64,000 bases of DNA from Crotalaria pallida (lineage: Eukaryota; Streptophyta; Magnoliopsida; Fabales; Fabaceae), in contig CM075653.1 in NCBI GenBank assembly GCA_037953625.1, positions 96,389,639 through 96,453,638 of the forward strand, read 5' to 3'. Made by a program: the position numbers and the translations under genes. This document shows positions 34,731-47,141 of this stretch, piece by piece. The notes beneath the pieces were generated by a model that saw nothing but the letters and a program-made list of their open reading frames with translations, had not been told where the DNA came from and searched no databases. Every line of letters begins with the position of its first letter. Positions within the stretch are counted from its first letter, which is position 1.

Positions 34731-35165
34731 ATTCAAAATTTGAAATTTCCATACCCTCGTATATATTGAGCCATCAAATAATTACTATTTGGTCATAATG
34801 ACAAATCTTTAACCAATTAACAATCAAAACATACGTGAAAATAAGTTACATGGGTGGGTTATTCTTGGTTTCAACCATTTCGATTTGAAAAGGCTTCGAT
34901 TGTGAGCTTGTCTTGCGGTCATTGATCGTGAGCCTAACACAAGTTAGTATTGAAAGTTCAAAATTTCCATACTCTCATGCATATTGACCCATCAATCCAT
35001 CCTCATTTCTTGATAATGACAAGTCTCAAACCAATTATTGATCAAAATATATGTGAGCATAAGGTACGTGCACGGGGTTATTCTTGGTTTCAGTTATTTT
35101 GATTGGAAAAAGCTTTGGGCGTGAGCTTGTCTCACAGTATTAGTCATGAGCTTAACTCATGACCA
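34731..35165. repeat. Diverged tandem duplication, about 219-bp unit
   Basis: 34731-34948 and 34949-35165 align along their length, sharing AAATTTCCATAC, ATAATGACAA, GGGTTATTCTTGGTTTCA and GTGAGCTTGTCT blocks. Divergence is clear by eye. Confidence 0.7.
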
Positions 35166-36590
35166 TAATTTTTGCAATGGATTGTGACTTATGTTCACGG
35201 GCCGAACATACATGAAAAAAAAGTAGTTTAGACTTTTTCTAGTAAATTGGGGTGGCAATGTCAAACTTTTGGGGGGCGGCAGTGGGGTAAAATAGTTTCT
35301 CCGAGTTTAATTGGTCTAAGTCACATTGGTTATTTTAAGGTATATTAGCCTTTTAAGAACTTGCTTTGCAATAAGACCTTCAAAATTCAAATAAGTAAGG
35401 GATATAACAACTCTACTTCAAATAAACCTTCAAAAATAGATCAACGTACATCTAATAGATCACAAAAATTGAAATATTTGATCCTAAAATCCATGTTATA
35501 AACTTACGTAAAAGCTTGTCATACTATAAAATCCTTAAATAAGCCAAAAGACCAACATACTTGAATTTAAATAGGCCAACAAAATTATTATAAATGTATT
35601 AACTATATTATAAATTTTTATAGAGCAGCCTTTTGGGCTATATAGGCTTTTAAGAAAATATAAATCTAACCTATTTAAGTTAAATAAAATTTCTAAAAAA
35701 TAAGGGTGAGCAAAACTCGATCCGCTCCAGTACCGTTCCAATGACTTCGGGTAGGGTCGGGTCGAGTCTGGCCTATCACAATTGTACAAAAGGGACAAAC
35801 AAGGACAAAAGAGAACAGACTCGATACATGAGGTGAAGGGTTCGAATATACCCCAAGGTCACTGGGCCTATTCTCTTACATATATCAAGGTTTTATTGTT
35901 CTTTACATATTTGCATTTGTCTTAAGTTTTACGTATGTCATAGAAATAATAATTGAATGAGCACTACTTCAAACATGAAATTTCCTTATATTTCTTTACT
36001 ATATGTAGTTATTAATATGATGTGGATGTCTTGCCTAAGATTTTTGTGCTAGTAACATGTTAAAATTCTGTTTACTGATGTGCTTAATCAAGCGTGGTAG
36101 CCTGGTAGATATTTACTAGTAGAGTATCTATCTTTGTCCCTTTGAATAGCAAAGTGTCTTGATATTTTCACTTTTTAAGTTGTGCAAAATACTTAAATCA
36201 TGTAGAATGAGCATAATCACGACACAGTTCAATCAACTATAATTATGCAAACACTTGAGATTTAAGTTTTCATTAAGACAGATTCGCATCCAAAAATTGA
36301 CCCAATCAACATTTGAGGACAGACGAGAGACAAGCCTAACCCATCCCACGCTCATCCTTACTAAAAAAAACATAGATTTAACATGTATATTTAAAAAAAA
36401 AAAAAAGAAAGTCTAACCTGATTTGGTCTATCATAGACATTTTAATAGGCCATATAGACCTGCCTGGCTTGGTTCCACCAACAATGACCAATCCATTAGG
36501 CAGACCTGGACCGTACTACTGGTCGATCCAGATTGAACAACACAAACTGCAGGATCATGGATGCACCGATTTCGCTAAGGCCCATTGAAG

Positions 36591-36658
36591 CAAGCACTAT
36601 ATAGTTTTTTTGTTCTTTTTTTTTTTTTTTTTTTGGTATACCAAGCACTATATAGTTT
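36591..36658. mobile_element. Tiny retroposition scar with 17-bp target duplication
   Basis: CAAGCACTATATAGTTT occurs at 36591-36607 and 36642-36658 and flanks 34 bp that is almost all T, ending GGTATACC. A long duplication around a T-rich (minus-strand poly(A)) insert is the mark of an extremely 5'-truncated LINE- or SINE-type insertion. Confidence 0.55.
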
Positions 36659-36993
36659 CGTAGATGGAGAACCATGGCTTAAAAAAAGCCTTCAACAGTT
36701 TTATTTAATGCAGGCCATTCAACATGATGCTTGTTATTAACCAGCCATGCTCATACCACATTCGTGCAACATTTATATTGAGTGAATATTCGCTGACAAA
36801 ATCATGCATGCAGAACAGCAAGAAAATTCATATGCATAAAATTGCATGCAACACATAAAAAACATTATATACAGTAAAACTAAGATGTCAGAATCGAGAG
36901 GAGGAAAGGAAGATACACTAATCGCTAGAACTACAGCAGATTCCATACAACCTACAACTTAAAAACCAAAATAAAGACAGCTCCTATTGCCAA

Positions 36994-39900
36994 CTATCCA
37001 AGAGAATCTTCTTGAGTGGCTTCATCATCTTCATCCATTGGATCTTCCTGATTTAGATCTTCTTCCTCAACATGGTCACCGGCGTCGGTTTCGGCATCAG
37101 ATAACCGTTCACCATTTGCATCAGCTATATCATTATCAGATCCAGTATTGCTGCAACTCTCAGTATCTGAGTCAGATGTACGGCCTTGGTTTTCACTATG
37201 TCGATCACAATCATTTGCAGAACCTCCAAATTGCTCCCTCAATTCAGGAGCAACAATGCCAATCATGTCACTTAGTGCTTGTCGTTCACTCTCTCGAGTG
37301 GCTGCAGCTGGACTGCTCTGACTCTCAGCCACCACTCCATTAGATTCGTGCAATACTCCAGAGCCTTCATTGTTGTCTTTGCTTCTTGTAGACTCGTTTT
37401 CCCCATACACGGATGGGGCTGTGCTGCAAGCCCAGCTACCAGCAACTTCAGAAGCTAAAAGGTCTGCTGTTCTGATTGTGTCTCCAATTTCGGTACCCTC
37501 CTCAATGGTCTTTTGAGTGTCTGCAGCATTTTTTGATGGGAAGTGATGTAAGACTTCCTGAGAAGTTGTTTCAGCATGCTCTTCAGTTTCTTGTACACAG
37601 ATATCATCGTCAAACTGAAGAGTGTCCCCGGCTAAAGCGCCAGACTTGTTCAAGTTAATATCATGTTCATCAACATTTGCAGGACTGTCAGTTTCAAGAA
37701 CTCGCTCAGTGCCTACAGCATCTCCCTCCGTCATGGGTACTGTGCCGCCACCACCTACATCAGAACCAAAGCCCCCTACTCCAAGGTCATGATCTGCACT
37801 GGTGAATTCAACCTCTTGTGTATTTTGGCATTCTTGGGTTCTTATATCACAGTCATGCTTCTCAGTAACACTGGCTTCATCACTTGATGTTTCAACTTGT
37901 TCTCTGATAACCTTCTGCTCAGAGGTAGATGTTCCGGCCTTTGCTGCATTATCATGGTATCCTGCAACTTCTTTGTCTTGGGGTGAGGTTCCACCTATGA
38001 CTCCATCCATATCAACAGATGTGTTATCATAATTCTCTTCATCTTCTAAAGTTTTCTGCATAGCCTTTAATTGTTCCTGCTGCTTAGCAAACAGTTTTTG
38101 TATCTCCTCAGTTGTGGAATAAAATGCCCGTAACTGTGTTTCCCTACATGACATATAATCATTGTTAATTGACCACTGAGCTTCAACTAAATCGAAAAAT
38201 CTACCATCACCGTGAATGTTGAGGCATGTTTACATGTTGCATCAGAAAAAACTGACAATCAAAATCTCAGACATACAATGCAGCAGCATGTTGTTAACCA
38301 AGGGGAATTCGTACACATACATCTAGAACTAAATGAACATGAATGGCATACTTGTGGACACCAGGATCCCCAATTTCAATTCAATTTATGCTATTATGAG
38401 TTACTTATATCATACTTAATAACAAAAAAAATAAAATAAACATGATAAAACTATAAAGGCTTATTTATGGTTTTAGTGCTTGAATTTAAGTGCTCTTTTG
38501 AATTTGGTCCTTGAACTTTTTTGTTTTTAATGTTTTGGATCCCTGAACTTGGCTCAAACATTTGGAAATGATGCTTTCATCACTAAAGTGATGATATGAC
38601 CGACAACATGTCACGTCATATTTGCCACGTCAATAGGTAACGTGCCACATAATGCCATGTAGATTTTTTAAATTAAAAAAATTGAAATTTATTAAAAGTA
38701 AATAAAAATCGCATTTTTTTAAGAAAATCGAACCTTTTAATAATTATTTTTAAAAGAATTGATTTTTTTAAATAAAAAAAAAAACATGCGGTGCCAGTGT
38801 GCCACGTAACACCACTGTCACCACATAGCATGTCACCTGTCAATGTTACAAAAGTGACGTGGCATATCGTCGACCATATCATTCTCAAATGTTTAAGCAA
38901 AATTCAGGAACTAAAAACTTAAAATACACCAACTATAAATCCATGCTATAACATTTAAAAATTTAAAGATAAACTTGTAAAGAATTTACCCTAGAAACTT
39001 CTTGCCCTCCCATTACACTTCTCCACCTTCCCTTGTAAAGTAAAGATTCACTCTAGAAAATGTTTATTATTAATTTTTTAACTTAACAAAAAGCAAATAA
39101 AAACATGAACTGGCAAGCACAAAATGCCACCGAATAAACCAGTATTCACACCAAAAGAATTCGATAATAAATAGAGGACGAAGGATAACGAAGACCCAGT
39201 GCACGAGGCTCCCACCTAATGGGATCTGGGGAGGGTAGATGTACGCAGCCTTACCCCTGCAAGCGAAGGAGGAAGGATGTACCAAGTTATTCCCTATGGG
39301 GATACCACTCTTTAATCTTTCCCTCAATGATTCATAAACATAGAAGGTACGTGAATAAAAATGAGTTTATAAGAAGCGCATGCACTAAAGGTCTCAAATC
39401 TAAAATAAGGTTGCCCAATGCTGGACAACCTATTTGTGAACTCAAGTTTTTATCTTCTTATATCCTAATTTATTTTGAGTATCTTAAAAATAGTATAAGA
39501 TCCACGAATGTATAGTACATTGAATATACACCCTTTTGAAGATTTCATCAAGTCCCCTTTTAATTTCCTTTCTACTTTAATCTCCAAAAAAGAATTGCTT
39601 GTATAAGGGGCAAAAAATTTGCACAAAATAAGAGGATGAGAAGGATAAAAAATGATCATCAAATTAGGAAATGCAACTTCAATAATCACAACAAACACCT
39701 GTCAAGGACGTTCCTAACCACCTATAAAACATTTTCAGTCATACACCAAATTGAAAGAAAATATGCTGTACTGTTCTAAAAGAAAACACATCATTACTTG
39801 CGAGTTCATGAATAGTCACTTAGGCTTTCTGGTAGTTTACCATTGTTTCTGAGCAGTGAAACCCTAGAAATCCCCTAAACTTTGTTCCTTCAATAGCTTC

Positions 39901-42900
39901 CAGCTAATTTTTGTATTGTTTTCTGTTAATCACTGTTTCGATACTAAAAAACAGATCCAGCAGCCTTTTTTTATTTATGATTATAGATATCAAGCAACAT
40001 TTCCTAACATTAAACCGTAACAGATGAGTATACTTGGGGATAGCAAATGCGAGAAAGAAAAGAAAAGAACACTAATAAACTATTAGGTGGGAATTATGAC
40101 AGCTAGAATGATCCCCTAGGCCCTCTATATTCTATACCAGCATGTCTTCTCATTTAGATTATGTTGTTAACCAATTCTACATACTACTATTCAAACTGCA
40201 GATATCCCAAAATCATAATTAGCAAAGACCCAAAATCCTTACCGAAGCATAAGCCTTTCCCTAGCAGCTTTTAATCTCCGCCTCTCAAAATCAAGATCTC
40301 GCATTGCAGCACTTATCTCAAGCTCAAGAACAGAAACTTTAGCCCATGCCTCTTCTCGAGCTGCCTGCTAGCGACAACAAATAAAGAAACTTCACTAAAA
40401 ACTGCTTTAAAGACAAAACAAGATAAGATATAAAAGTAAAAGAATCAAACTGGAAGGTGAAGCAACAGATCAACTATGAGATTCTTCATTCTTTGGACCT
40501 TGAGCACGAGTAATTTAAAGTTGAGCCATTTGTCATATCAATAACTGACTCCGCAGTCTTGTGGAAGTGACATTAGCAAGTTTAAGAACACAGCAAATGC
40601 ACAAAGCAGAAATTGTTTCCATAAAACAGTTTTAAAACAGTTTTGTATAAAAAAAAAAAAAAAAAAATCCCGTATTGCTTGGCGAAAAACTTTCATCGCT
40701 TACCTTTTCACTCTCAAGCTCTTTCCTTAATCTTTTTGTCTCCTGTTCAAGTTCTTCTACTTTCTGTTCCATGAATTAGCATTAATTGCAGCTAAATATC
40801 AGGCAAAATATGATAAGTCCACATGAAACTCAATATAAAATTATCTCATTACCTTTAACACACTTGCAGAAGCTAGTTGCTCTTCATGCACTTGCGTTTC
40901 CAATTGGCGAACTTTATTCTCTGAGACAACCAATTTTTGCCTAGTATCCTCCTATAACAGAGAAGGAAAAATATTTTCAAAAGGATTTTCGATAGGGTTA
41001 GGCAAACAGGAGCAGCATTGCAACCATACCAGCTTCGTCCTCAAAGTTTCAACCAACAAAGAATGTTCTCTCTCGGATTCCTACAACAGAAAATAAAAGA
41101 CAACTCGTAAGCCCTTTAAAGTTGGGAGAAAGTTATTAGTGTTTTAGTACCAAAATTTTTAAACCTGATGCTTATTTATTGCCTCTTGCTGCTCTCTTTC
41201 TCTTCTTGAGGAGGCATCAGAGAGTCGTTTTAATTCTTCTTGAGCCTCAACCTGGACTCTATGTACTGCAGCTTTTAAATCATCTGCAGCCTTTTCTCTC
41301 TCTTCTTTTCGCTGAGTTCTCTCTTCTTCTAATTGTTCCTTGAGTTCAGCTATGTTTACTTTTTGACTGCAAGAGAGAAAGAGATAATTGCAACATTATC
41401 CAACCTAAATATTACCACTTCCAACCATAAAAATCAGTAAGGGAAGGAATCAGCCTCCAAAAGGCCCAAACTCCCATAATAGTCAAGAAAATAAGTGATT
41501 CAAAACTAATTTAAAAAAATAAAAAAAAAAAACTTAAAAAATTTAAAAGACAAGCTCAACCATTTTCGTAATGCATAATTTGAAAGCAATATAAAAATCA
41601 ATCAACCTCAACTTATATCCAGCAACAATATATTTAAAAATTTAAACATATCTTACCTGCTGATTATATCATTTGCTTCAGCACATGATTGTATAGAAGC
41701 ACTAAGCCTTTCATTAAGGTCTTCCATGGCATGTTTCTGTTCAGCAAATGCTTTGTTGACTTCCACCATTTCCTTTACTTTGAGATCAACCATTAGCTGT
41801 AATTCTTTTACTTGATCAAGGTAAAATTTGTCAGCTGACTCTTTGACTGATTTTAATTCCTGTAGAATGATTCATAAATAAGGTAAGACATTGTATGCTG
41901 TAACTTATAAGTAATATGAACAAATAAGTTGAAATTGAGACAAACATTTTTCTAGAATCCACACAATGCACAGATGGTTGTTAAACATCACACATTCTTG
42001 TCTACGAAAGATAAGGTGAGAGACGTCATAAATTCAACAAAAATTACTTACACTTTCATGGAGCTCAACTGCTGCACGATTATCATTACGCAAAGTGTCA
42101 ATTAAAACAACCAGATTCTCCAATTGCTTTCTCAGCTCCTGCCAACAAGAGCATCGAATAGCATTAAATAGAGAAAATGTTAGCACCGCTGAATGCTATT
42201 TCAATCCTTCTAAATTAACACACCGTGTTTGATCTTTGAAGACTTCGAAAATCTTCAAGAGATATGGGTCCCTCAGGAGCACCAATGCCTAAACCTTTCA
42301 ATCTCTTGTTTTCAGAAACAAACTCCTCTACATATACAACAAAGAAAAGGAAAGCAAGAGAAAAAATCACAAGAAAGAGGAGCAAAAACAAATATTAGTA
42401 TCAATGTCAATGTGTTATATACATTAAGAAAATGAAAAAATTCCACATCTTCTATCTGATGTAGAGCAAATTATGAATATTGTGACGTGCAAACTCAAAC
42501 CAGTATAAAATATAACTTGGAATTTCACTTATAGCCATATATTAGAGTAGAATAGAAAAATGAACAAAAAACAGTAAGATTGTATGTTGTTGATCATAAC
42601 ACAACCTGCTTTTCGTTTAGCAACTATATTATCTGGCATTGGAGTAGACACAAGCACATCTCGATATACAAAAGCAAATGCAATCTCTGTAAGGAAAGAC
42701 ACGAAATTTTTAGTAAATTAGGAAGAGAGCTGCATACTGCCAAATCCTTGAAAATATTCAAACTTAAAACTAGCAATTTATGAACTTTTAAGAAAGAAAC
42801 TACACTGATTGGTCAACTTTAATAATTGAGAAGAAATGACAACCAAAACATTTTATTTCCCAATTTCTTATAACATTTTCTTCATATTTTTAGTTCCTTT

Positions 42901-45478
42901 ACACAGTTACAGGATAATAAAAAATAAAATATGTTCAACTAGTGAAAGGAACTGAAACATTAAAAAATGAATGTAAAAAAATTTCTACTACTACAAAGAT
43001 AAAAGTGGATTGGAATAAAAGAAAAAAGGATGAAAATATTAAAGAAATGGAAGCAACTCAAATTACCATGCTGAGGAGGAGCAGCAAATGATATAATATC
43101 TCCATGACGGACTTTGACAGCACCAGTATTCTTTTTTAGCTTATCCCAGTTAAGATACGTTCCATTTGTACTGAACAAGGCTTTACAGAGATTAGAATAA
43201 GTAAGAAAGAAAAGAAAAGAACTGGAGCAAACACTCGTTTAGGTCATCTAAATATATACATAACATCATATTGGTCCTCCATTCATCGTTGACATCAAAC
43301 TGATGACAGTTAATACTATCAACTTCCTCCAAGGACCAATTTGATATCAGTTTTTTACGAATTGTTATGATTTCCAAATTGCGAGATTGAAGTATCAAGG
43401 ACCAAATCAATGTACTAATGAATGAAAGGCCCATGAGATGCTGAATATATTTATGAAGGATCAGAATGAATAAACCATTTTGGCAAAAAGAATCAGCAAC
43501 AACCTAGTATCTTTCAAGAATGTTGCCATAGTATCCTCCATATTTTCATTAGTGACTTTCATCCTATATATCTTGCAATGATTAGCGCTAACAGAACTAG
43601 AATCAATCTGGAAACGCAAGTCCTCCACCAACCGCCCGAGACGGTGCTCATCAGAGTTTAACAGAATATTTATTCCCTGTTTACAGATTCTTCCAATCAA
43701 ATGTCAAATAATATCCCAAAAAAAAATAAAAAATAAAAATGTCATGTAAAAATTACACCTTTCGTGTTTTTTATTTGCAAGTGTTACAATAACTAAATCC
43801 ACAGGTAGATCGTTATATATACATAAATTCTGCAAAACTTACCTTTCACTATTAAAAAAATATATTGTAGATGGTCACTTGGAGCCCATTTGTTTAGGCT
43901 TTTTTTATCTTCATAAAAAGCAAAATTTTCCTTTCTTCTTTTGACAAAAGCATATAAGTGATAACAAGCTGAAATGCAGCTGTTGAGATAAGCTATTCAC
44001 AGACACAGTGTAACGAATGCAGCTGACCACAACAGAGAGAATGTTGTTGAGAATAAGACAAAAGGAGCAAAAAGCATAATGGGTGCTGAGGAAACGTTAC
44101 TGCTCAGAGACACGTGGCTGCAGCTACTGAATTCCATGACAAACAGAAGAATATTTGGGATAGGAGAGAGAATGTTAGGCTGACAGGATATCACGTGGGC
44201 TGGAAGGGGTATAGAAAGGGAAATGAGTGAAATTGTACGTAGGCAATGAGTAAGTGAGAAATCTCTTCTCTCTTACAGGTTCTTCTTGCTCATTGCTGAG
44301 CTAATTGTACTAGCCAAGGGTACTAGCTGAGATCCCATTTGAACTCTCAGTGAATGAAATTGCACTTTTCTTGTCCTAAAAAAAATCTCTAATTCTACAT
44401 TTACTTGTTCTGTTGTTCCTGTACTTGTCATTCCTTACACACACTTTTGGCTAAAACAATTATGGAAAATCACTTTTTTTAAAGGCTTATTTATGTATTT
44501 AGTCTCTATAAGTTCAGTGTGTGTTTTGGTTTTAGTCCCTAAAAGTTATTTTAACCCGGACTAATCCTTAAATTTACAAATATTTTGGTTTTGGTCCCCC
44601 GCCATAAGGAAAAATCTATAATGTGTCTAGCGAAACACCACATCAATAGTCGCGTGGTGTGAAGTGGAGCCAAATACGTGGCATGACATGAATGATACAG
44701 GCTCACAGACGCAAAATGGTCCCTTAGGCAAAATTTTGCGTTCGTGGGGCCAAATACGTGGCATGACATGAATGATACAGGTTCAGGGACGCAAAATGGT
44801 CTCATACGCAAAATTTTGCATTCGTGGGGCTATATCTTCCACGTCATACCATTTGTATGACCCCACCTCACATATACGTTGCTGCTGTTGTGGTGTTCCG
44901 TTTGAAACATCAGAAGTTAACGGATTTATTTTTTTCGATGATACAGACCAAAACCAAAATGTTCGAAAAATTAAGGACTAGTTCCAATCAAAAAGAATTT
45001 TTTTCAGGTACTAAAACCAAATCAGGTTGAACTTTTAGAGACCAAAGTCATAAATAAGCCTTTTTTTAAAGTATAACCAACCACACGGATCCTCAATCAA
45101 TAATATATCACCATTTTTAAAAGTTGGTAACTTGGATTTGTTTAGCCTTCAAATATTTAACCTTTTGGATTTTTGCATGTAAATATGACAGTAAAAAGAT
45201 GCAAAAAATGACTCTTTTTTGTAAGGGATAGTAATGTAATAAAGGAATGAAGGTGAGTGAAAGAGGAGGGGGCTGACCTGGTTGCGTTTGCGAGCGTTGT
45301 TGGAGATGGCGGTGAGGACACCCCAGACACGAGGGTCAGGGGAAGGGAGGGGCTGAGAAGCGACCCTGTTAGCGACGGAAACGATGAATTCTTTGGGGCT
45401 GATGTGGGATGCGCTGCTCTCCTGCTGATGAACGACGTCGCTGTGGAGCTTCGTCTCTTCCTGTATCGCCATTGCCAT
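36994..45478 (-). CDS. FHA domain and coiled-coil protein, 878 aa, 13 exons
   Basis: Coding exons: 45478-45278, 43676-43504, 43170-43067, 42686-42606, 42327-42224, 42138-42052, 41859-41657, 41366-41165, 41080-41030, 40951-40853, 40763-40704, 40364-40243, 38143-36994. All introns are GT-AG and phases agree, giving 2637 nt and 878 residues. An FHA domain (about residues 55-185) shows the phosphothreonine-binding signature: LGR at 80-82, SANHC around His100, and TNGTYLN at 126-132. Residues 221-530 are heptad-rich, Glu/Lys/Gln-rich coiled coil, and the C-terminus (about 540-878) is acidic and Ser/Thr-rich, ending DEDDEATQEDSLG. FHA domains bind phosphothreonine peptides; the partner is unknown. 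At exon 12 the acceptor could also be three bases earlier, adding one Gln. Introns 1 and 12 each contain a foldback MITE. Confidence 0.88.
38459..38930. mobile_element. Foldback MULE-type MITE in intron 12 of the FHA gene
   Basis: 472 bp beginning GGCTTATTTATGG, with an exact 9-bp duplication AACTATAAA (38450-38458 and 38931-38939). The right end is degenerate. Inner inverse blocks include ATGATATGACC/GGTCGATATG-like and TGACGTGGCA/TGCCACGTAA motifs. No ORF. Confidence 0.8.
39190..39290 (+). mobile_element. Au-like SINE fragment in intron 12 of the FHA gene
   Basis: CCCAGTGCACGAGGCTCCC, GGGATCTGGGGAGGGT and AGATGTACGCAGCCTTACCC follow each other as in the Au SINE family of plants. No full Pol III head or clear tail is present, so it is truncated. 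It is recognised from memory of the family, not by search. Confidence 0.55.
43981..44458. other. Possible copia-type LTR in intron 1 of the FHA gene
   Basis: The stretch starts TGTTGAGATAAGC and ends GGCTAAAACA, and internally resembles a short LTR (a CTCTTCTCTCTTACAGG block and a late T-rich region). No 5-bp flanking duplication is visible, so the call is weak. Confidence 0.3.
44484..45060. mobile_element. Foldback MULE-type MITE in intron 1 of the FHA gene
   Basis: 577 bp with perfect ends GGCTTATTTATG and CATAAATAAGCC and a 10-bp flanking repeat TTTTTTTAAA (44474-44483 and 45061-45070). The centre has an 80-bp direct duplication (44669-44748 and 44749-44828) with CCAAATACGTGGCATGAC. Confidence 0.87.
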
Positions 45479-45485
45479 TTGCCAC

Positions 45486-45486
<1 letters not shown>

Positions 45487-45516
<30 letters not shown>

Positions 45517-45520
45517 TCGA
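45487..45520. repeat. (GA)n in the FHA gene 5' leader
   Basis: About 15 GA units directly upstream of the ATG at 45478, on the transcript's 5' side. Such GA/CT tracts are common in plant 5' leaders and may bind GAGA-type factors. Confidence 0.75.
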
Positions 45521-45734
45521 GAATAATTAGCGGGGAATTTTTGAAACCCTAGGTGCCTTAGTAATTATTTAATGGTTAGTTTTGTTTTGGTACCAACACT
45601 CACTCGCTCGACTGAACAACCAGCACGAGCGTGAGTGCGTGAGGGGCCAGTGGTCGTATGATTGATTTTGTTTATTTGCTGGGGAGAATGTACTCATCTA
45701 ACACGGACACAAGACTGACTTAGCACTTTTTTTT

Positions 45735-46265
45735 TTTTTTTTTTTAAATTTAGACTTATAATATTACCTTTATTTTATTTTTAAGTTTTAATTTTATCTT
45801 TAATTTTTTTTTTTAAAAAAAGTTAATTTAGTCTTTTGTTTTTTATATTTGTCAATTTTATACTGCTGTTATGATGATGTTCAATTTTCACCGAAATATA
45901 CTAATTTTGTCATATGTTTTTTTCTTCTCGTCACCAAAATCTGCATTTTTCTCGTCGAAATTTACATTTTTATATCAAATTTGACATTATTATTAATAAA
46001 ATTTCAATGTCATTCCAATTTTTTTAGGTGAAATTTCTCTTTTTTTTTTGCCTTTTTTGTTTTAAAAATTACAAATTATAGTGATTAAAAAAGGAATCCG
46101 AAGCAAAATCAGAATATTTTGGTAAAAATTTAACATTGTCATGACAGAATGATGAAATTGACAAATGTTAGAAATATTAATGACTAAATTAACTCTTTTT
46201 AAATATAAATGACCAAATTGAAACCTAAAAATAAGATAAACGACCAAAAGAATATTCAAGGAGTA
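45735..46265. mobile_element. Foldback element upstream of the FHA gene
   Basis: The left arm (about 45760-45910, with AGTTAATTTAGTC, ATTTGTCAATTTTAT and ATTTTCACCGAAATATAC) pairs in inverse with the right arm (about 46105-46260, with GACTAAATTAACT, AAATTGACAAAT and ATATTTTGGT). No exact target duplication was found. Confidence 0.6.
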
Positions 46266-46909
46266 ATATGCCTGATTAACCCCTGGTCAATTTCATCCAA
46301 GAGATTATTGAAATTACAAATTAGTCCCTAAAATAGTAAGACGTGAGTCAAGTTAGTCGCTGTCGTTAGCGATCCTTAACAGTTAAGTCACGTTGACTAA
46401 CGGATGGCCAAACTGAAGTCATTTTGGCCTTTTTTTCAACAAAAAAAATCCTAATCTTGGGGACTAATTTGAATCATCTCATCCAACGATTATAATCTCA
46501 CCTCCTTTCATCTAATAGTAAAAACTTCGTCTTCAACCTCTAATCTCAAGGACCAATCTAACTTTTTTTTTTCCACCAACATAAGAATTTGATCAACCTA
46601 CCTTAGCTACTTGTTCTTTTTTTTTCACCACCACCATGTATCACACGTAGGACTGACAATAATCCGAATTGAATCAAACTTGGGTAAGTTCAGTTTAGTT
46701 CATTAAAAATTACTTTGAATCGAACTCGAATAGAGTTTTGAATGAATCTCTTTTTGAGGTTTGAGTTCGGTTCGATTAAGTTCGCAGACTGTTCACGGAC
46801 TATTTTCGAATTGTTCGGTTCATAAATTTGAAATAGTTCAATTCGTTAACTCGAATAATGATTTATATTTTTTTACATGTTGTAAAACAACTTAACTCAA
46901 TAATATATA
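46266..46909. other. Intergenic, no gene recognised
   Basis: AT-rich; a block with AAATTAGTCCCTAAAATAG and ACGTTGACTAACGG (46320-46410) resembles one arm of a decayed foldback, and 46650-46860 has repeated GTTCGGTTC/GAATCGAAC-like pieces. Confidence 0.45.
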
Positions 46910-47141
46910 TGTTAGTGAAATAGGAAGTTTGAGAGAGTGTGTAACATCCCAGTTCTTAATCATAAATTAGCATATAAAAGTTTATAATTGAAATATGGGA
47001 CTCAAAAATTTCCTTTTTACAACTCAAGATTTACACAAAATAATGGGGGATTCATTTACAATATACATAGCATGAATTAGAGTTTCCTTCTTTCAACTCT
47101 TCCGTTGCGTCACTCTGATCTTCAAGCTCCTTAGCATTCAC

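Larger units (their letters stand above)
32593..36990. other. Intergenic region without a supported gene
   Basis: AT-rich DNA between the LARD-like element and the FHA gene. Recognisable parts are a TTAATCGATTAA cluster (33490-33655), the right arm of a decayed foldback ending CATAATTAAGC (about 33955-34160), a two-copy 219-bp repeat (34731-35165) and a micro-insertion (36591-36658). The end near 36700 has an AATAAA on the minus strand (36700-36705) that could serve the FHA gene. Confidence 0.5.

Noticed and set aside
36987..38032. Plus-strand ORFs over the last FHA-gene exon
   Set aside because: The minus strand has one 384-codon frame joined by consistent splice sites; the plus-strand frames are antisense shadows.
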